Positions 1 to 8,366 of a stretch of DNA of 64,000 nucleotides are shown here, piece after piece. Both the position numbers and the translations under genes were made by a program. The notes under the pieces are model-generated. The model saw only the letters and a program-made list of their open reading frames with translations. It ran no database searches and was not told the origin of the DNA. How positions within the stretch are numbered: the stretch's first letter is position 1; every line of letters begins with the position of its first letter. Source of the DNA: Serratia ficaria (GTDB lineage Bacteria > Pseudomonadota > Gammaproteobacteria > Enterobacterales > Enterobacteriaceae); assembly GCF_900187015.1 (NCBI RefSeq), contig NZ_LT906479.1, forward strand, positions 3,224,001-3,288,000, written 5' to 3'.

Positions 1-2
1 TC

Positions 3-362
3 TATTACGACGTCCCCGCAGGCCCCTTCTACGGATACAACCGCCCAGGGGCCAATCCGTCGGAGGCTGTCGTCTGGAACTGGTGGCGGCAAGGCATGAT
101 GGGCGGAGCCAAGGCGCACTACGACGGTATCGTCGCCTTCTCGCAAACGGATTTCACCGAAGATCTCAAGAATATCTCCATCCCGGTTTTGGTGATCCAT
201 GGCGACGACGATCAGGTGGTTCCCTACCACGATTCGGGCCTGCTTTCGGCCAAGCTGGTCAAAAACGGCAAACTGAATACTTACCCGGGGGCGCCGCACG
301 GCATACCGACCACCCATGCCGACCAGGTCAATGCCGATCTGCTGGCATTTGTGAACAGCTGA
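3..362 (+). CDS. Alpha/beta hydrolase, non-heme chloroperoxidase type (3' part only)
   Basis: The reading frame is open from the window edge to the stop at 360-362, so only the C-terminal 119 residues are visible. The segment VLVIHGDDDQVVPY followed by GAPHGIPTTHADQVN has the Asp and His of the catalytic triad in the spacing typical of esterase-like non-heme chloroperoxidases; the nucleophile serine lies upstream of the window. Members of this family hydrolyse esters and can show perhydrolase activity in vitro, and the natural substrate cannot be told from sequence. It lies 127 bases upstream of an SDR/epimerase gene on the same strand, so co-transcription is possible. Confidence 0.8.
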   Translation, partial: YYDVPAGPFYGYNRPGANPSEAVVWNWWRQGMMGGAKAHYDGIVAFSQTDFTEDLKNISIPVLVIHGDDDQVVPYHDSGLLSAKLVKNGKLNTYPGAPHGIPTTHADQVNADLLAFVNS

Positions 363-489
363 GGCCCAGGATCGGGCGGGCCCCGGCTCACGACAGGGCC
401 GGGGCCCGTCTCTGAGAGCATCCGGCAAAACGCCAGAGTTGGAGATTCGCTCTGCCGTTGGCGGCCTAATCCCGATGCGAGGAACAACA

Positions 490-1440
490 ATGCAAACCAT
501 CCTGGGCGCCAATGGCCAGATAGCCCAAGAACTTGCGCGTGAGTTGAAGCGCGCGTATACCCCGGACCTGCGATTGGTCAGCCGCACCCCGCGGAAGGTC
601 AATGACGGCGATGTCACCGTGGCGGCGGATTTGCTTGATGCGCAGCAGACCCTGGAGGCCGTCAAAGGCAGCAGCGTTCTCTACTTCGCCGCGGGGTTGC
701 CGCCGGATTCGGCACTGTGGGAGAAACAGTTCCCGACGATGCTGAAGAATGCGCTGGACGCGAGCCGCACGGTGGGCGCCCGTTTTGTCTACTTTGACAA
801 CACCTATATGTATCCGCAGAACGGCGCCCCGCAGACCGAGGAAACCGGCTTTGCCCCCAGGGGGCGCAAGGGGCGGGTTCGCGCATTGATGGCGAACATG
901 GTGCTCGAGGAAATGGCGCGAAACGCCATGCCCGTCACTATCGGGCGAGCGCCGGAGTTCTATGGGCCGGGCAAAACGCAGAGCTTCACCAATGCGTTGA
1001 TCATCGACAAACTTAAAGCAGCGAAGAAGGCGCGCGTTCCGGTTCGCGACGATAAGCTGCGCACGCTCATCTGGACGCCTGACGCCAGCCGGGCCCTGGC
1101 GATCCTCGGTAATACGCCCGATGCTTTCGGCCAGACGTGGCACTTGCCCTGCTGCGATGATCGGCTCACCTACGCTCAGTTTGTTTCCCTGGCCGGTGAG
1201 GTGTTCGGTAAGGATGTCGCTTACTCGATCATCAGCCCAGCAGCCCTGGCCGTCGCGGGTCTCTTTTCGCAGGGAGCCCGTGAAATGCGGGAGCTGCTGC
1301 CGCGGTATCAGCATGACAATATATTCGACTCGGCAAAGTTCAAACGCCGCTTCCCAGATTTCACCGTCACCACTTACCGTGAAGGGTTGGAAAACATTTG
1401 GCATGAGCGGACAAGCAAGCACATTCCGGCGAATGCGTGA
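490..1440 (+). CDS. NAD(P)-binding SDR / NAD-dependent epimerase-like protein
   Basis: The protein has 316 residues and begins MQTILGANGQIAQELAREL, a Rossmann nucleotide-binding motif of the extended or atypical SDR type (GxxGxxx). A YMYPQ segment near residue 115 and a REGLENIW segment at the C-terminus fit the epimerase/NmrA-like fold. I chose the ATG at 490 because GAGGAAC lies just upstream; an ATG at 475 is in the same frame but has no better ribosome site. The substrate cannot be predicted. The last 27 bases of the gene are the start of a 100-bp sequence that occurs again at 10555-10654, so the 3' end marks the left boundary of the inserted island. Confidence 0.8.
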   Translation: MQTILGANGQIAQELARELKRAYTPDLRLVSRTPRKVNDGDVTVAADLLDAQQTLEAVKGSSVLYFAAGLPPDSALWEKQFPTMLKNALDASRTVGARFVYFDNTYMYPQNGAPQTEETGFAPRGRKGRVRALMANMVLEEMARNAMPVTIGRAPEFYGPGKTQSFTNALIIDKLKAAKKARVPVRDDKLRTLIWTPDASRALAILGNTPDAFGQTWHLPCCDDRLTYAQFVSLAGEVFGKDVAYSIISPAALAVAGLFSQGAREMRELLPRYQHDNIFDSAKFKRRFPDFTVTTYREGLENIWHERTSKHIPANA

Positions 1441-1513
1441 ATAACGGCCCATGCGCGCTACTGGCGATCGGCTCCGGCTAGCGGCGCCGGTGCTCTGAGG
1501 TCCCCCGAGGGGC
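1414..1513 (+). repeat. Left copy of a 100-bp perfect direct repeat bounding the tgl-like island
   Basis: These 100 bases match 10555-10654 base for base. The repeat starts inside the SDR gene at AGCAAGCACATT and ends at GTCCCCCGAGGGGC. Downstream of this copy the sequence becomes unrelated and AT-richer; downstream of the right copy lies umuC. It is far too long to be an ordinary transposase target duplication, so recombination or tandem duplication is the more likely origin. Confidence 0.9.
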
Positions 1514-1675
1514 ATCAGAAAAGCTTCGTCAATGTGAAGGGAAGTGGGTATAATTTCAGATCAGGCATGCCAATACTCCAGCTCTGATATGGGGCGTCCA
1601 TCGTAAAATGCCCTTTTCCAGGCCCTTGGCCTTGATGGGGTCCATATCTGAGGGCTGATCGGCACGCGAACGTCT

Positions 1676-2941
1676 TTAAACGTGTGTTTGTTTCCAGGGT
1701 TTAAAGGTTAACCACAGCAGTAAACCCGGTACTTGCAGGGCGATCAGCAGGACCAGCGACCACTGGTAAGCCACCACCGGATAACTGCCGGCCACCGTGC
1801 CCCAGTTACCGATCACCGCCCCCACCAACCACTGCACGATAAATGCCAACACAAAGACCACCAGATTGAATGAAGCGCTTACCCGGCCGGCTAACGCGGG
1901 TTCAACGGACTGGGCCACAATGGCATAGTTCATGGTGGCGGCGGTGCCAAAGAAACTGAATCCCATGGTGATCACGTAAGGTGACACGGAAAGGCCACTT
2001 AACATCAGCACCTGAAACAGCACAAAAATCACTACGCCGCAGCCACAAATCATAATCGGTTGCACCGCATATTTACGCAAGTAATCCGTCAACCAGCCAA
2101 AGCCGAGCGATCCTGCAACCATCGCGACCGTACCCAGCATCAGTGCATTGGCCATCTGTCCATTGCTCAGGCCGGCAACGTCGTGCAGCCAGGGCCCCAT
2201 CCAAAGTGCCAGGATAGCCATGTAAGTCGCGTGAGCAAACACCGAATAGAGTCCCAACCGCCAGAAGGTCCATGAACGGTATAAACGGCCCACTTCACGA
2301 CACATATCGCTGAAACGCGTATTTTTCGAGATGAAAGCACCGCGTACAGAAAAGTGAATCACCACACTCACCAGCACCGTTAACCCGGCCAGCAGCAGGA
2401 ATGCATCTCGCCAAGTGATCCAGGTCAGCGCCGCGTGTAACGGCGCCGTCGAGGCCATGGCTCCCAAGCCGCCAACCGAAAGCAGACAAGCGGTACTGAG
2501 CGGCAGCCTGTCTATCGGTAACCAGATGGAGCATGCCTTGATGGCACTCATCAGGGAACCGGCAACGCCCAAGCCGATCAACCCCCGCCCAATCAACAAC
2601 CCTACCTCGCTGTGTGACAGCGCAAAAATCACTGAACCGGCGGCGGCTATCAACAGCATCGGGCTTTGTACCGAACGGGGACCATAGCGATCCAGCATGA
2701 CGCCGAGGGGCAATTGAGCGGCGGCGAACGTGAGAAAATAAACCCCGGTCAGCAACCCCAAGCTTTCCGCCGGCAGTTGAAGCTCATTGGCAAGGTCGTT
2801 ATAAATCACGGCATTCACGGTACGGTACAGGTAGGAGATAAAGTGCCCCATACCGAAGGGGATAAATATCGTTAAGAACAGCATGGCGAAGCTTTTTTTC
2901 GTCTCTTGTATCGCTACGCTAGAAACCTCTTCATTCTGCAT
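1676..2941 (-). CDS. MFS transporter of the tgl-like cluster
   Basis: This is a 421-residue major facilitator protein with about twelve hydrophobic segments and the conserved loop G(V)MLDRYGPRSV after the second helix. I start it at the ATG at 2941 because AGGAGACGACCGAGA precedes it and it then overlaps the end of the upstream LanB-like gene by 11 bases, which indicates translational coupling; the longer frame back to 3028 has no support. As the last gene of the leftward biosynthetic operon it is probably the exporter of the amino-acid-like product, although uptake or self-protection roles are equally compatible. The transported compound is inferred from context only. Confidence 0.85.
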   Translation of the reverse strand: MQNEEVSSVAIQETKKSFAMLFLTIFIPFGMGHFISYLYRTVNAVIYNDLANELQLPAESLGLLTGVYFLTFAAAQLPLGVMLDRYGPRSVQSPMLLIAAAGSVIFALSHSEVGLLIGRGLIGLGVAGSLMSAIKACSIWLPIDRLPLSTACLLSVGGLGAMASTAPLHAALTWITWRDAFLLLAGLTVLVSVVIHFSVRGAFISKNTRFSDMCREVGRLYRSWTFWRLGLYSVFAHATYMAILALWMGPWLHDVAGLSNGQMANALMLGTVAMVAGSLGFGWLTDYLRKYAVQPIMICGCGVVIFVLFQVLMLSGLSVSPYVITMGFSFFGTAATMNYAIVAQSVEPALAGRVSASFNLVVFVLAFIVQWLVGAVIGNWGTVAGSYPVVAYQWSLVLLIALQVPGLLLWLTFKPWKQTHV

Positions 2942-5363
2942 TCTCGGTCGTCTCCTGCTTAATGGGGGAGAATGTGGTACGTATCTCGCAGCAGACGCGG
3001 CCACGAGCATCGTTGAACCATAGTTCATCAGGTGTCGGTAGCATTTCCGATACCTGAATCACCCGCGCCTTCTTCAATGCCGTCGCCAGTGCGTCTAAAG
3101 AAAGTGGATTGTCGAAATCGATAAACAACGGTTTGGGTTCACTGTCACACTTGATAAATACCCAACGAGGCAGTGCCTGCCGCTGTTGCCAGTCTCTCCA
3201 TTGGATAAACGCCATGAATTCGTCAGACACCGCCTCGGGCCACCCACCGGCGTTAAACGCCCAGGTACGCCGCTTGTACAGGGTGCGATTCACACGGATG
3301 CGGCGAGGCTCGTGGCGTGGCAATACATCTCCCGCCAGTCGGAACAGCAATTGATGCAGAGAGGTGCCGCTGACACACAATAAGTCCTCGTGAAAAGCGC
3401 CGTCCATATCCTCTACGGTCAAGCGACCTGTCTTGCAATGCAGACGTGCGCGCCCCGCTGGATAACGTTTTTCAGCGGCAACGCTGCCGCCACCGCCCGG
3501 CAATATCAACTGAACATAATGGGATACCAGTGGCCAATCGATATGTGAACGCTGATAACTCTCAGGCGAGTCGGCTAATATCAGTCGTTCTCGCCCCAAT
3601 AGCGCATTAACCCCTTGGTCAATCTCTGCCGTTACGGGGCAAAACGGCGCGGCGACCGGTTGACTCAACGTATGAACCCCGGGGTGCGTCTCTCCCAGCA
3701 CCACTTGGTATTCCCCACGGTTCAATGCCTCCAGATTATCTGCTGCCAACATGAAATCCGGTGAATGGAAATCGTCACCAAATACCGGAAAATCTGCGGC
3801 CGCAGGGCATTGTTGATTCAGTGCCGCCAATACCTGTTCTAATTGCGCCGCGCTAAGTTGCAACTCTTCGGTATGCACCACGCTGAGTAACGGTTGCCAG
3901 GCTTCATTCAGCATGGTGCGGACCCGGTCGCAAACCTGTTGCTGGATCGCCGCTTGTTGCGGATGCAATAGGTGCAGAAACGCCAACAGACTGACGTCTT
4001 GCCCATCCGGACATGGCGGGATGAGCTGGTAAACATCCAACCAGGCCTGATGCAACAAAACGCCTGTAGCGCGAGTGAGCCACTGATACAACGACATAAG
4101 CGGTGCAAAATCCACATCCAGCGCTTGTTGCAACTTACGGTTAAACGTCAGGGTACTGGCGCGGGCACAATCCTCATAAACCGGATAACGCCCGACATAC
4201 ATCTTCCCACTGTCCCGCGCTAACGAAACCCCCGCATCACTCAGTGTCTGGTTCATCGCCGCCAATGCCTGCTGGCGCTGCTGTAAATCGCCGCCGGCAT
4301 AAGTTTCACGTTGTCTTTCCAAACGCTGAAAACATTCGGACCAGTGGGCAACGAAACGTTCAGGCAGCGCGGCTGTGCGCATTGCCTCTAATATCGTGGT
4401 TAACGCGGCCGGATCACGCGGCGAAAGCTGGAAACCGCGTTGCACAATGCCAGCGCTAATCAAGTGTTTAACTACCTGCCCCGGGTTGTTATCCAGACGG
4501 TCACGCAACTGTTTTTCACTGACAACGGCCATCGTCAATGCTTTCAAAACATCAAAAGTCGGGCCTGTCAAGCGGCGTGATTTACCCAACGGATAGTGCA
4601 GCACATCGCCCTGTAGATAGCAGCCAGGGTTAACCGATAACGGCAAACACATCGGTTCCGGACACTGCGCGTTTATCTGGGCAACAAGGCGTTGTATTAC
4701 CCAGCTTTCAAAAAAAGTCTTCCGCTGAGAAAGCCACGACCCCATGCTCCACTTGACATTGGCCAGCACTGTTTGCCGATCGTCAAAGCGCCCCCAGGCG
4801 ATCGGCCCAAAAAAGCTGCAGGTATCATTCTTGGTACAAAAACGTTGGGCATAACTCCACCCCAAGCGAATTTTCTGTTTTTTACGACTGTCATGGGGCG
4901 CATGACGTTCAGTGATCAGTGCATTGATTCGCTGTGCGGCATCAGGGTTAGAAATGAATATCGCTTCCGATACGTCGGCCCGAGACAGAAAATCAATCAA
5001 CTGTTGGCGTCCCTGCTCATTAAAGTTGGCAAACACGGGGCGCAGAGTAGTTTCTTGTGCCACAATCTTCGCGTTGACGTTGTGCCACTCATCGAGTGGT
5101 TGTTGCAATACATCGCGTAACGGCAACGGCAAGTCACTCACGCTCACCGCCTGTTGAGCCGCCAGTTTACGTGCGAACTTACGACACTGCACTTCCCCAA
5201 CGACGGCCATCTGCTGCTCAAATTGCTGTAATAACCGCCCACGCAATTGGTGCAGTGCCATCAGTGAGGTAAAGGCTGGCAGACTGGGGAACGACGTGGC
5301 CTGCATTAGTTGATCCGCTGGAAACCCCGCAGAACGCAACCAAAAATAATCAGCGCACCTCAT
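2931..5363 (-). CDS. tglB: Short LanB-type protein, probable peptide aminoacyl-tRNA ligase (PEARL, TglB-like)
   Basis: The 810-residue protein has the lantibiotic-dehydratase N-terminal (glutamylation) domain signature RFCTKNDTCSFFGP at about residues 174-187. No SpaB_C elimination domain follows and none is encoded separately in the cluster. Full-length dehydratases are around 1000 residues, and short forms of this size are known as PEARLs, which attach an amino acid from aminoacyl-tRNA to the C-terminus of a scaffold peptide. The scaffold encoded at 7103-7237 has almost no Ser or Thr to dehydrate, which argues for ligation. In the Pseudomonas 3-thiaglutamate pathway the enzyme TglB adds Cys; that amino acid is inferred here. 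The gene overlaps both neighbours, by 14 and 11 bases. Confidence 0.85.
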   Translation of the reverse strand: MRCADYFWLRSAGFPADQLMQATSFPSLPAFTSLMALHQLRGRLLQQFEQQMAVVGEVQCRKFARKLAAQQAVSVSDLPLPLRDVLQQPLDEWHNVNAKIVAQETTLRPVFANFNEQGRQQLIDFLSRADVSEAIFISNPDAAQRINALITERHAPHDSRKKQKIRLGWSYAQRFCTKNDTCSFFGPIAWGRFDDRQTVLANVKWSMGSWLSQRKTFFESWVIQRLVAQINAQCPEPMCLPLSVNPGCYLQGDVLHYPLGKSRRLTGPTFDVLKALTMAVVSEKQLRDRLDNNPGQVVKHLISAGIVQRGFQLSPRDPAALTTILEAMRTAALPERFVAHWSECFQRLERQRETYAGGDLQQRQQALAAMNQTLSDAGVSLARDSGKMYVGRYPVYEDCARASTLTFNRKLQQALDVDFAPLMSLYQWLTRATGVLLHQAWLDVYQLIPPCPDGQDVSLLAFLHLLHPQQAAIQQQVCDRVRTMLNEAWQPLLSVVHTEELQLSAAQLEQVLAALNQQCPAAADFPVFGDDFHSPDFMLAADNLEALNRGEYQVVLGETHPGVHTLSQPVAAPFCPVTAEIDQGVNALLGRERLILADSPESYQRSHIDWPLVSHYVQLILPGGGGSVAAEKRYPAGRARLHCKTGRLTVEDMDGAFHEDLLCVSGTSLHQLLFRLAGDVLPRHEPRRIRVNRTLYKRRTWAFNAGGWPEAVSDEFMAFIQWRDWQQRQALPRWVFIKCDSEPKPLFIDFDNPLSLDALATALKKARVIQVSEMLPTPDELWFNDARGRVCCEIRTTFSPIKQETTENAE

Positions 5364-6144
5364 GCGTTACCTCCCGCCACATCAAGGCATTTGCAGCGAC
5401 CAAACGTGCCAAAAACGGCCGGTCGCTCTCATCCAAAGGCGCTTCGGCAACGGGGGGCTGGTTAAACAATGCGGCACAACGAGGTGGTAACAATAGGTAC
5501 TTATGACGGCTGTTCAAATCCGGCAACGTCACCAGCAGGTGTTCCTCACCGGGTGGTGGCATGGCTTGCCCCAGCGTTTTTTTATCGCGCAACCACTGCG
5601 AAAGCCGAAACTGGCTGCAGTACAGACGGGCCATGCCGGTGTGAGTATAACCCGCAGTTCCCGCAACCTCAGAAAATACTCCTTGTTGCAGCGACAGATA
5701 CAACGATACCACTTGGGACTCCAGTTCCATTAAATCGACCAACGGCGCTGGCCATACGTGGTTTTTCCCGTCCGCAGTCAGCCAATTGAGGATATCCCGA
5801 CAATAGGTGTAAACACGTGGACCATAATCATACCATTGGTGCGCCTGTAAAAACTCTCGTGACAGTTGCGGCATTCCTACGCCGCGATTAAGCAGCGCTC
5901 GCAACGTCAACGGAGCACCATTTTCCAGCGCATTAATAAAGGAATTTACCAATCGGAATTGGTAGTTCTCAATAAACCACCTCGCACGATCAATATTTTC
6001 AGCATAGTCGGCAATCACCGCTTGCTCTTCCGGCGTAAATGCATCACAAATCTGGGGTTGCCATTGGCGGTCAACCAATTGTTGTTGTAACCCTTCATCG
6101 CGCAGGATCTTACGCCAGGTATGCCAGGCAATTTTAGCATCCAT
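5350..6144 (-). CDS. tglI: MNIO partner protein (TglI-like)
   Basis: This 264-residue soluble protein has no recognisable catalytic motif. It is rich in aromatic residues in its centre (WYDYGPRVYTYCRDILNW) and overlaps the MNIO enzyme gene upstream by 11 bases and the LanB-like gene downstream by 14 bases. MNIO enzymes such as MbnB and TglH work with a dedicated partner that binds the peptide substrate (MbnC, TglI), and this gene holds exactly that place. The assignment rests mainly on position and size. I did not recognise the family from sequence alone, so a divergent RiPP recognition protein is the cautious description. Confidence 0.65.
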   Translation of the reverse strand: MDAKIAWHTWRKILRDEGLQQQLVDRQWQPQICDAFTPEEQAVIADYAENIDRARWFIENYQFRLVNSFINALENGAPLTLRALLNRGVGMPQLSREFLQAHQWYDYGPRVYTYCRDILNWLTADGKNHVWPAPLVDLMELESQVVSLYLSLQQGVFSEVAGTAGYTHTGMARLYCSQFRLSQWLRDKKTLGQAMPPPGEEHLLVTLPDLNSRHKYLLLPPRCAALFNQPPVAEAPLDESDRPFLARLVAANALMWREVTHEVR

Positions 6145-7048
6145 CGCTTACCACCTGTTGACCGCTCACCGCTCGCTGCCAAATAGCCTGAGCACGCTTC
6201 ACGTCTTTGACAATCATCGACTCATCATTAGCGTCCATTATCCGCGTCAACGCATGGTGCGCCTGTCCCTGATACTCCAGCACGATGGCCGAAGGCAAGG
6301 TGCGCGACAGGAGATCTTCATACAGATCCCACACCGGCTCCGGTACGGCGGCATCGTGCCAATCGTGGTACAGACCGTCCGCCCAACTGCCACCGGCCAG
6401 ATGGACCGAAATCACGCGTTCCAGCGGTAAAGTGTCAAGATAATCAGCCAGATCGAAACTCGGAAGATTAATAGAGTTGGCATAAATATTATGTAAATCC
6501 AGATGCAAAAAAGTGCCAGAACGCTGCACCAAACGAGCAAGAAACTCTGCTTCACGCATTTCTGCTCCGGGACAAGGCAGATAATAAGCGGCATTCTCAT
6601 GGGCCAACGGCATACCATAACGTTGTTGCAATTCAGCGGCGCGATCGGCGCAACGGATCACTTCTCGCTGTGAAAACTGCAGTGGGCTGCTCCAAATATC
6701 CAACCAGGAATCATCACCGTAAAAGCAGTGGTTAGCCACCCATGGGCTGTTGATCATCTTGGCCAATGGAATATGCCGCTGCACCGCGGCAGTGCTGGCC
6801 AAAGGATTAAAGCCAAAATCGCAACCATAGTTTGAATGCGCCAATAGAGTGAAACGTTCACCAAGTTTCTCCAACGTCGCACGCATTTCCGGGCGCATAA
6901 TATGCGGCCCGTCCAGTGGCGCCATAATGTTATCTAACAGTATCTCCAACAAATCGACGTGCAAGGTTTCAAAAGGAAACCAGTCCAGTATTTCTGGGTT
7001 ATATTGAATACCCACTCCAACTACCGTGGGTTTTGCCATTATAGTCAT
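6134..7048 (-). CDS. tglH: MNIO / DUF692 multinuclear iron oxidative enzyme (TglH-like)
   Basis: The protein carries the metal-ligand blocks of the DUF692 TIM-barrel family: HSNYGCDFGF, HENAAYYLP, DLHNIYANS and HLAGG, in family order. These enzymes use a di- or tri-iron centre and O2 to remodel peptide residues, usually Cys; MbnB makes oxazolones and TglH excises the beta-carbon of a C-terminal Cys. Here the likely substrate is the scaffold peptide after C-terminal Cys addition. An ATG at 7048, an upstream GTG at 7057 and an ATG at 7039 are all possible starts; I list 7048. It sits 54 bases downstream of the scaffold gene, with a strong hairpin between them, and overlaps the partner gene. Confidence 0.88.
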   Translation of the reverse strand: MTIMAKPTVVGVGIQYNPEILDWFPFETLHVDLLEILLDNIMAPLDGPHIMRPEMRATLEKLGERFTLLAHSNYGCDFGFNPLASTAAVQRHIPLAKMINSPWVANHCFYGDDSWLDIWSSPLQFSQREVIRCADRAAELQQRYGMPLAHENAAYYLPCPGAEMREAEFLARLVQRSGTFLHLDLHNIYANSINLPSFDLADYLDTLPLERVISVHLAGGSWADGLYHDWHDAAVPEPVWDLYEDLLSRTLPSAIVLEYQGQAHHALTRIMDANDESMIVKDVKRAQAIWQRAVSGQQVVSDGC

Positions 7049-7076
7049 ATCGTCCACAATCCCCGTCGGAACAAAG

Positions 7077-7096
7077 CTGCCCTGTTTCCAGGGCAG
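7077..7096 (-). promoter_or_regulatory. Intercistronic hairpin behind the scaffold peptide gene
   Basis: CTGCCCTG and CAGGGCAG form a perfect 8-bp stem with a 4-nt loop, seven bases after the scaffold stop codon. On the transcribed strand it is followed by CTTTGTT, a weak U-rich tract. This is the arrangement of a partial terminator or RNA-stabilising hairpin that lets a carrier peptide be made in excess of its enzymes. Confidence 0.6.
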
Positions 7097-7102
7097 TAGT
7101 GT

Positions 7103-7237
7103 TTATGCAAAGACTTTGCTTTCAATCACTTCGATATCATCCAGATCAAACTCTTCAAACAGATTATCTACCTGCTCATCCGCAGGCTGTTGCTCCACAA
7201 CTTGGTTTTGTTCATTTTCTTTCATTTCAGGTTTCAT
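7103..7237 (-). CDS. tglA: 44-aa pearlin-type scaffold (precursor) peptide, TglA-like
   Basis: A 45-codon frame runs from ATG 7237 to TAA 7103, preceded by TAAGGAGAACCTG, a strong ribosome site whose TAA is the stop of the upstream protease gene. The peptide begins MKPEMKENEQNQ, is very acidic, contains FDLDDIEVIE like RiPP leader peptides, and ends ESKVFA. It has no Cys, no Thr and a single Ser, so there is no core region for lanthionine, azole or methanobactin chemistry. This is what a recyclable scaffold that receives an amino acid at its C-terminus should look like. It lies between the protease and the MNIO enzyme. Family membership is inferred from cluster content and shape. Confidence 0.85.
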   Translation of the reverse strand: MKPEMKENEQNQVVEQQPADEQVDNLFEEFDLDDIEVIESKVFA

Positions 7238-7247
7238 CAGGTTCTCC

Positions 7248-8366
7248 TTAGGGCAATAGACGAAAAATCATCATGGCAATCCCGCACCAGGCCAGCACCC
7301 AGCCTAATGCGGTGAACAAGCTTACTAACCAATAGAGACGGCTATTTTTATCATCTTCAGTAGACTTACCTACCAGACGTTGGCGGCAGTAACGCAACGC
7401 ACGTTGCCGCAAACGGGGTTGGTTAAACAATTCAGTCAACGCGAGGTAGGTATCACCGTTGAAAATTGGCAACAGCGTAGGTATTAATGACAGGCAGGAG
7501 GCGACGATCATCACGACCGCCATATCATGGAACGGCGAGCCGACTCCCGTTATTCCCCATATAACAATGCCCACCGCTGCATAATAAAAACTGGCGGCAG
7601 GGCCCATCAGGATGGTGATTGCTCGTTTTCCGGGACTCAGTGCGGACCATGTCCGTTGTTCCGGCCTGACCCAGCCAGTCGCCAATAACGTATACACGCC
7701 GATGCCAAAATCAGTAACACGCACGCGGTAATGACGACAACTCAGCGCATGCCCTAATTCATGGATAGCGATAGAACTCAATATTACCGGATAGTGCCAA
7801 GCCAACCATAACCAGCTTTGAGTGTAGGTTGTCATGACGTCTCGGCTAAACTGCGGCCATTGGCTGAACAAAAGCCCAAAGGCCCCTCCCACAGCAAACA
7901 GCAACAATGCGTTAAACAGTGGGGCACACACCCATGGCACCCGACGGTAGAGACTATCCAAACCACTTTGCGGGTTCATTTTCACTAGGGTGATCAGCAA
8001 AAAACGTTTCAGCGGGCCATAGGTAATACCGGTGGCAGGGTCGCGCTTGAGGCCGCCACGTTGACCGCTATGCGTCAATAAGCCCAGTTGCAATAAACGT
8101 GTTTGAAATGCGACCAGCTTTGACAAGGTGATGGTCGCTTGCAAACGATCCTGCGCCGCCCATTGCACCTGCTCCACAGTACGCTCACCGTTAAACAATC
8201 GCGCTAAAGCAAGTTCAGTTTTGCCAAGTTCATAAGCGATGTCATTTTGGGGATCATAAATACGGAATTTCGGCTTTTCATTTCCCACTACCGGTTCACA
8301 AATCAGTTCATCGCGATATTTGCAGGGAGCGGGTGTCGCTGCTATCGGTATTATGCTATCGCTCAT
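7248..8366 (-). CDS. tglG: Membrane M50-type metalloprotease with PqqD-like N-terminus (TglG-like)
   Basis: The protein has 372 residues. Residues ~33-90 (FRIYDPQNDIAYELGKTELA onward) resemble a PqqD-like peptide-binding domain. Several membrane helices follow, with HELGH at 202-206 and FNGD at 302-305, the zinc ligands of site-2-type M50 proteases. In the 3-thiaglutamate pathway a membrane protease of this type (TglG) cleaves the finished amino acid from the scaffold and regenerates it, and the N-terminal domain here would hold the scaffold. The start at 8366 overlaps the upstream methyltransferase stop by four bases (ATGA), and its own stop codon overlaps the ribosome site of the scaffold gene. 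Confidence 0.87.
   Translation of the reverse strand: MSDSIIPIAATPAPCKYRDELICEPVVGNEKPKFRIYDPQNDIAYELGKTELALARLFNGERTVEQVQWAAQDRLQATITLSKLVAFQTRLLQLGLLTHSGQRGGLKRDPATGITYGPLKRFLLITLVKMNPQSGLDSLYRRVPWVCAPLFNALLLFAVGGAFGLLFSQWPQFSRDVMTTYTQSWLWLAWHYPVILSSIAIHELGHALSCRHYRVRVTDFGIGVYTLLATGWVRPEQRTWSALSPGKRAITILMGPAASFYYAAVGIVIWGITGVGSPFHDMAVVMIVASCLSLIPTLLPIFNGDTYLALTELFNQPRLRQRALRYCRQRLVGKSTEDDKNSRLYWLVSLFTALGWVLAWCGIAMMIFRLLP

Noticed and set aside
1414..1513. The 100-bp repeat as a transposon target-site duplication or phage att site
   Set aside because: It is far longer than known target duplications, there is no integrase or transposase within the island, and no tRNA gene is present.
466..1515. 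A 349-codon open frame opposite the SDR gene
   Set aside because: The SDR frame has a clear Rossmann motif; the opposite frame has none.
2931..5363. The LanB-like gene as a conventional lantibiotic dehydratase
   Set aside because: There is no elimination domain, no LanC cyclase, and no Ser/Thr/Cys-rich core peptide in the operon.
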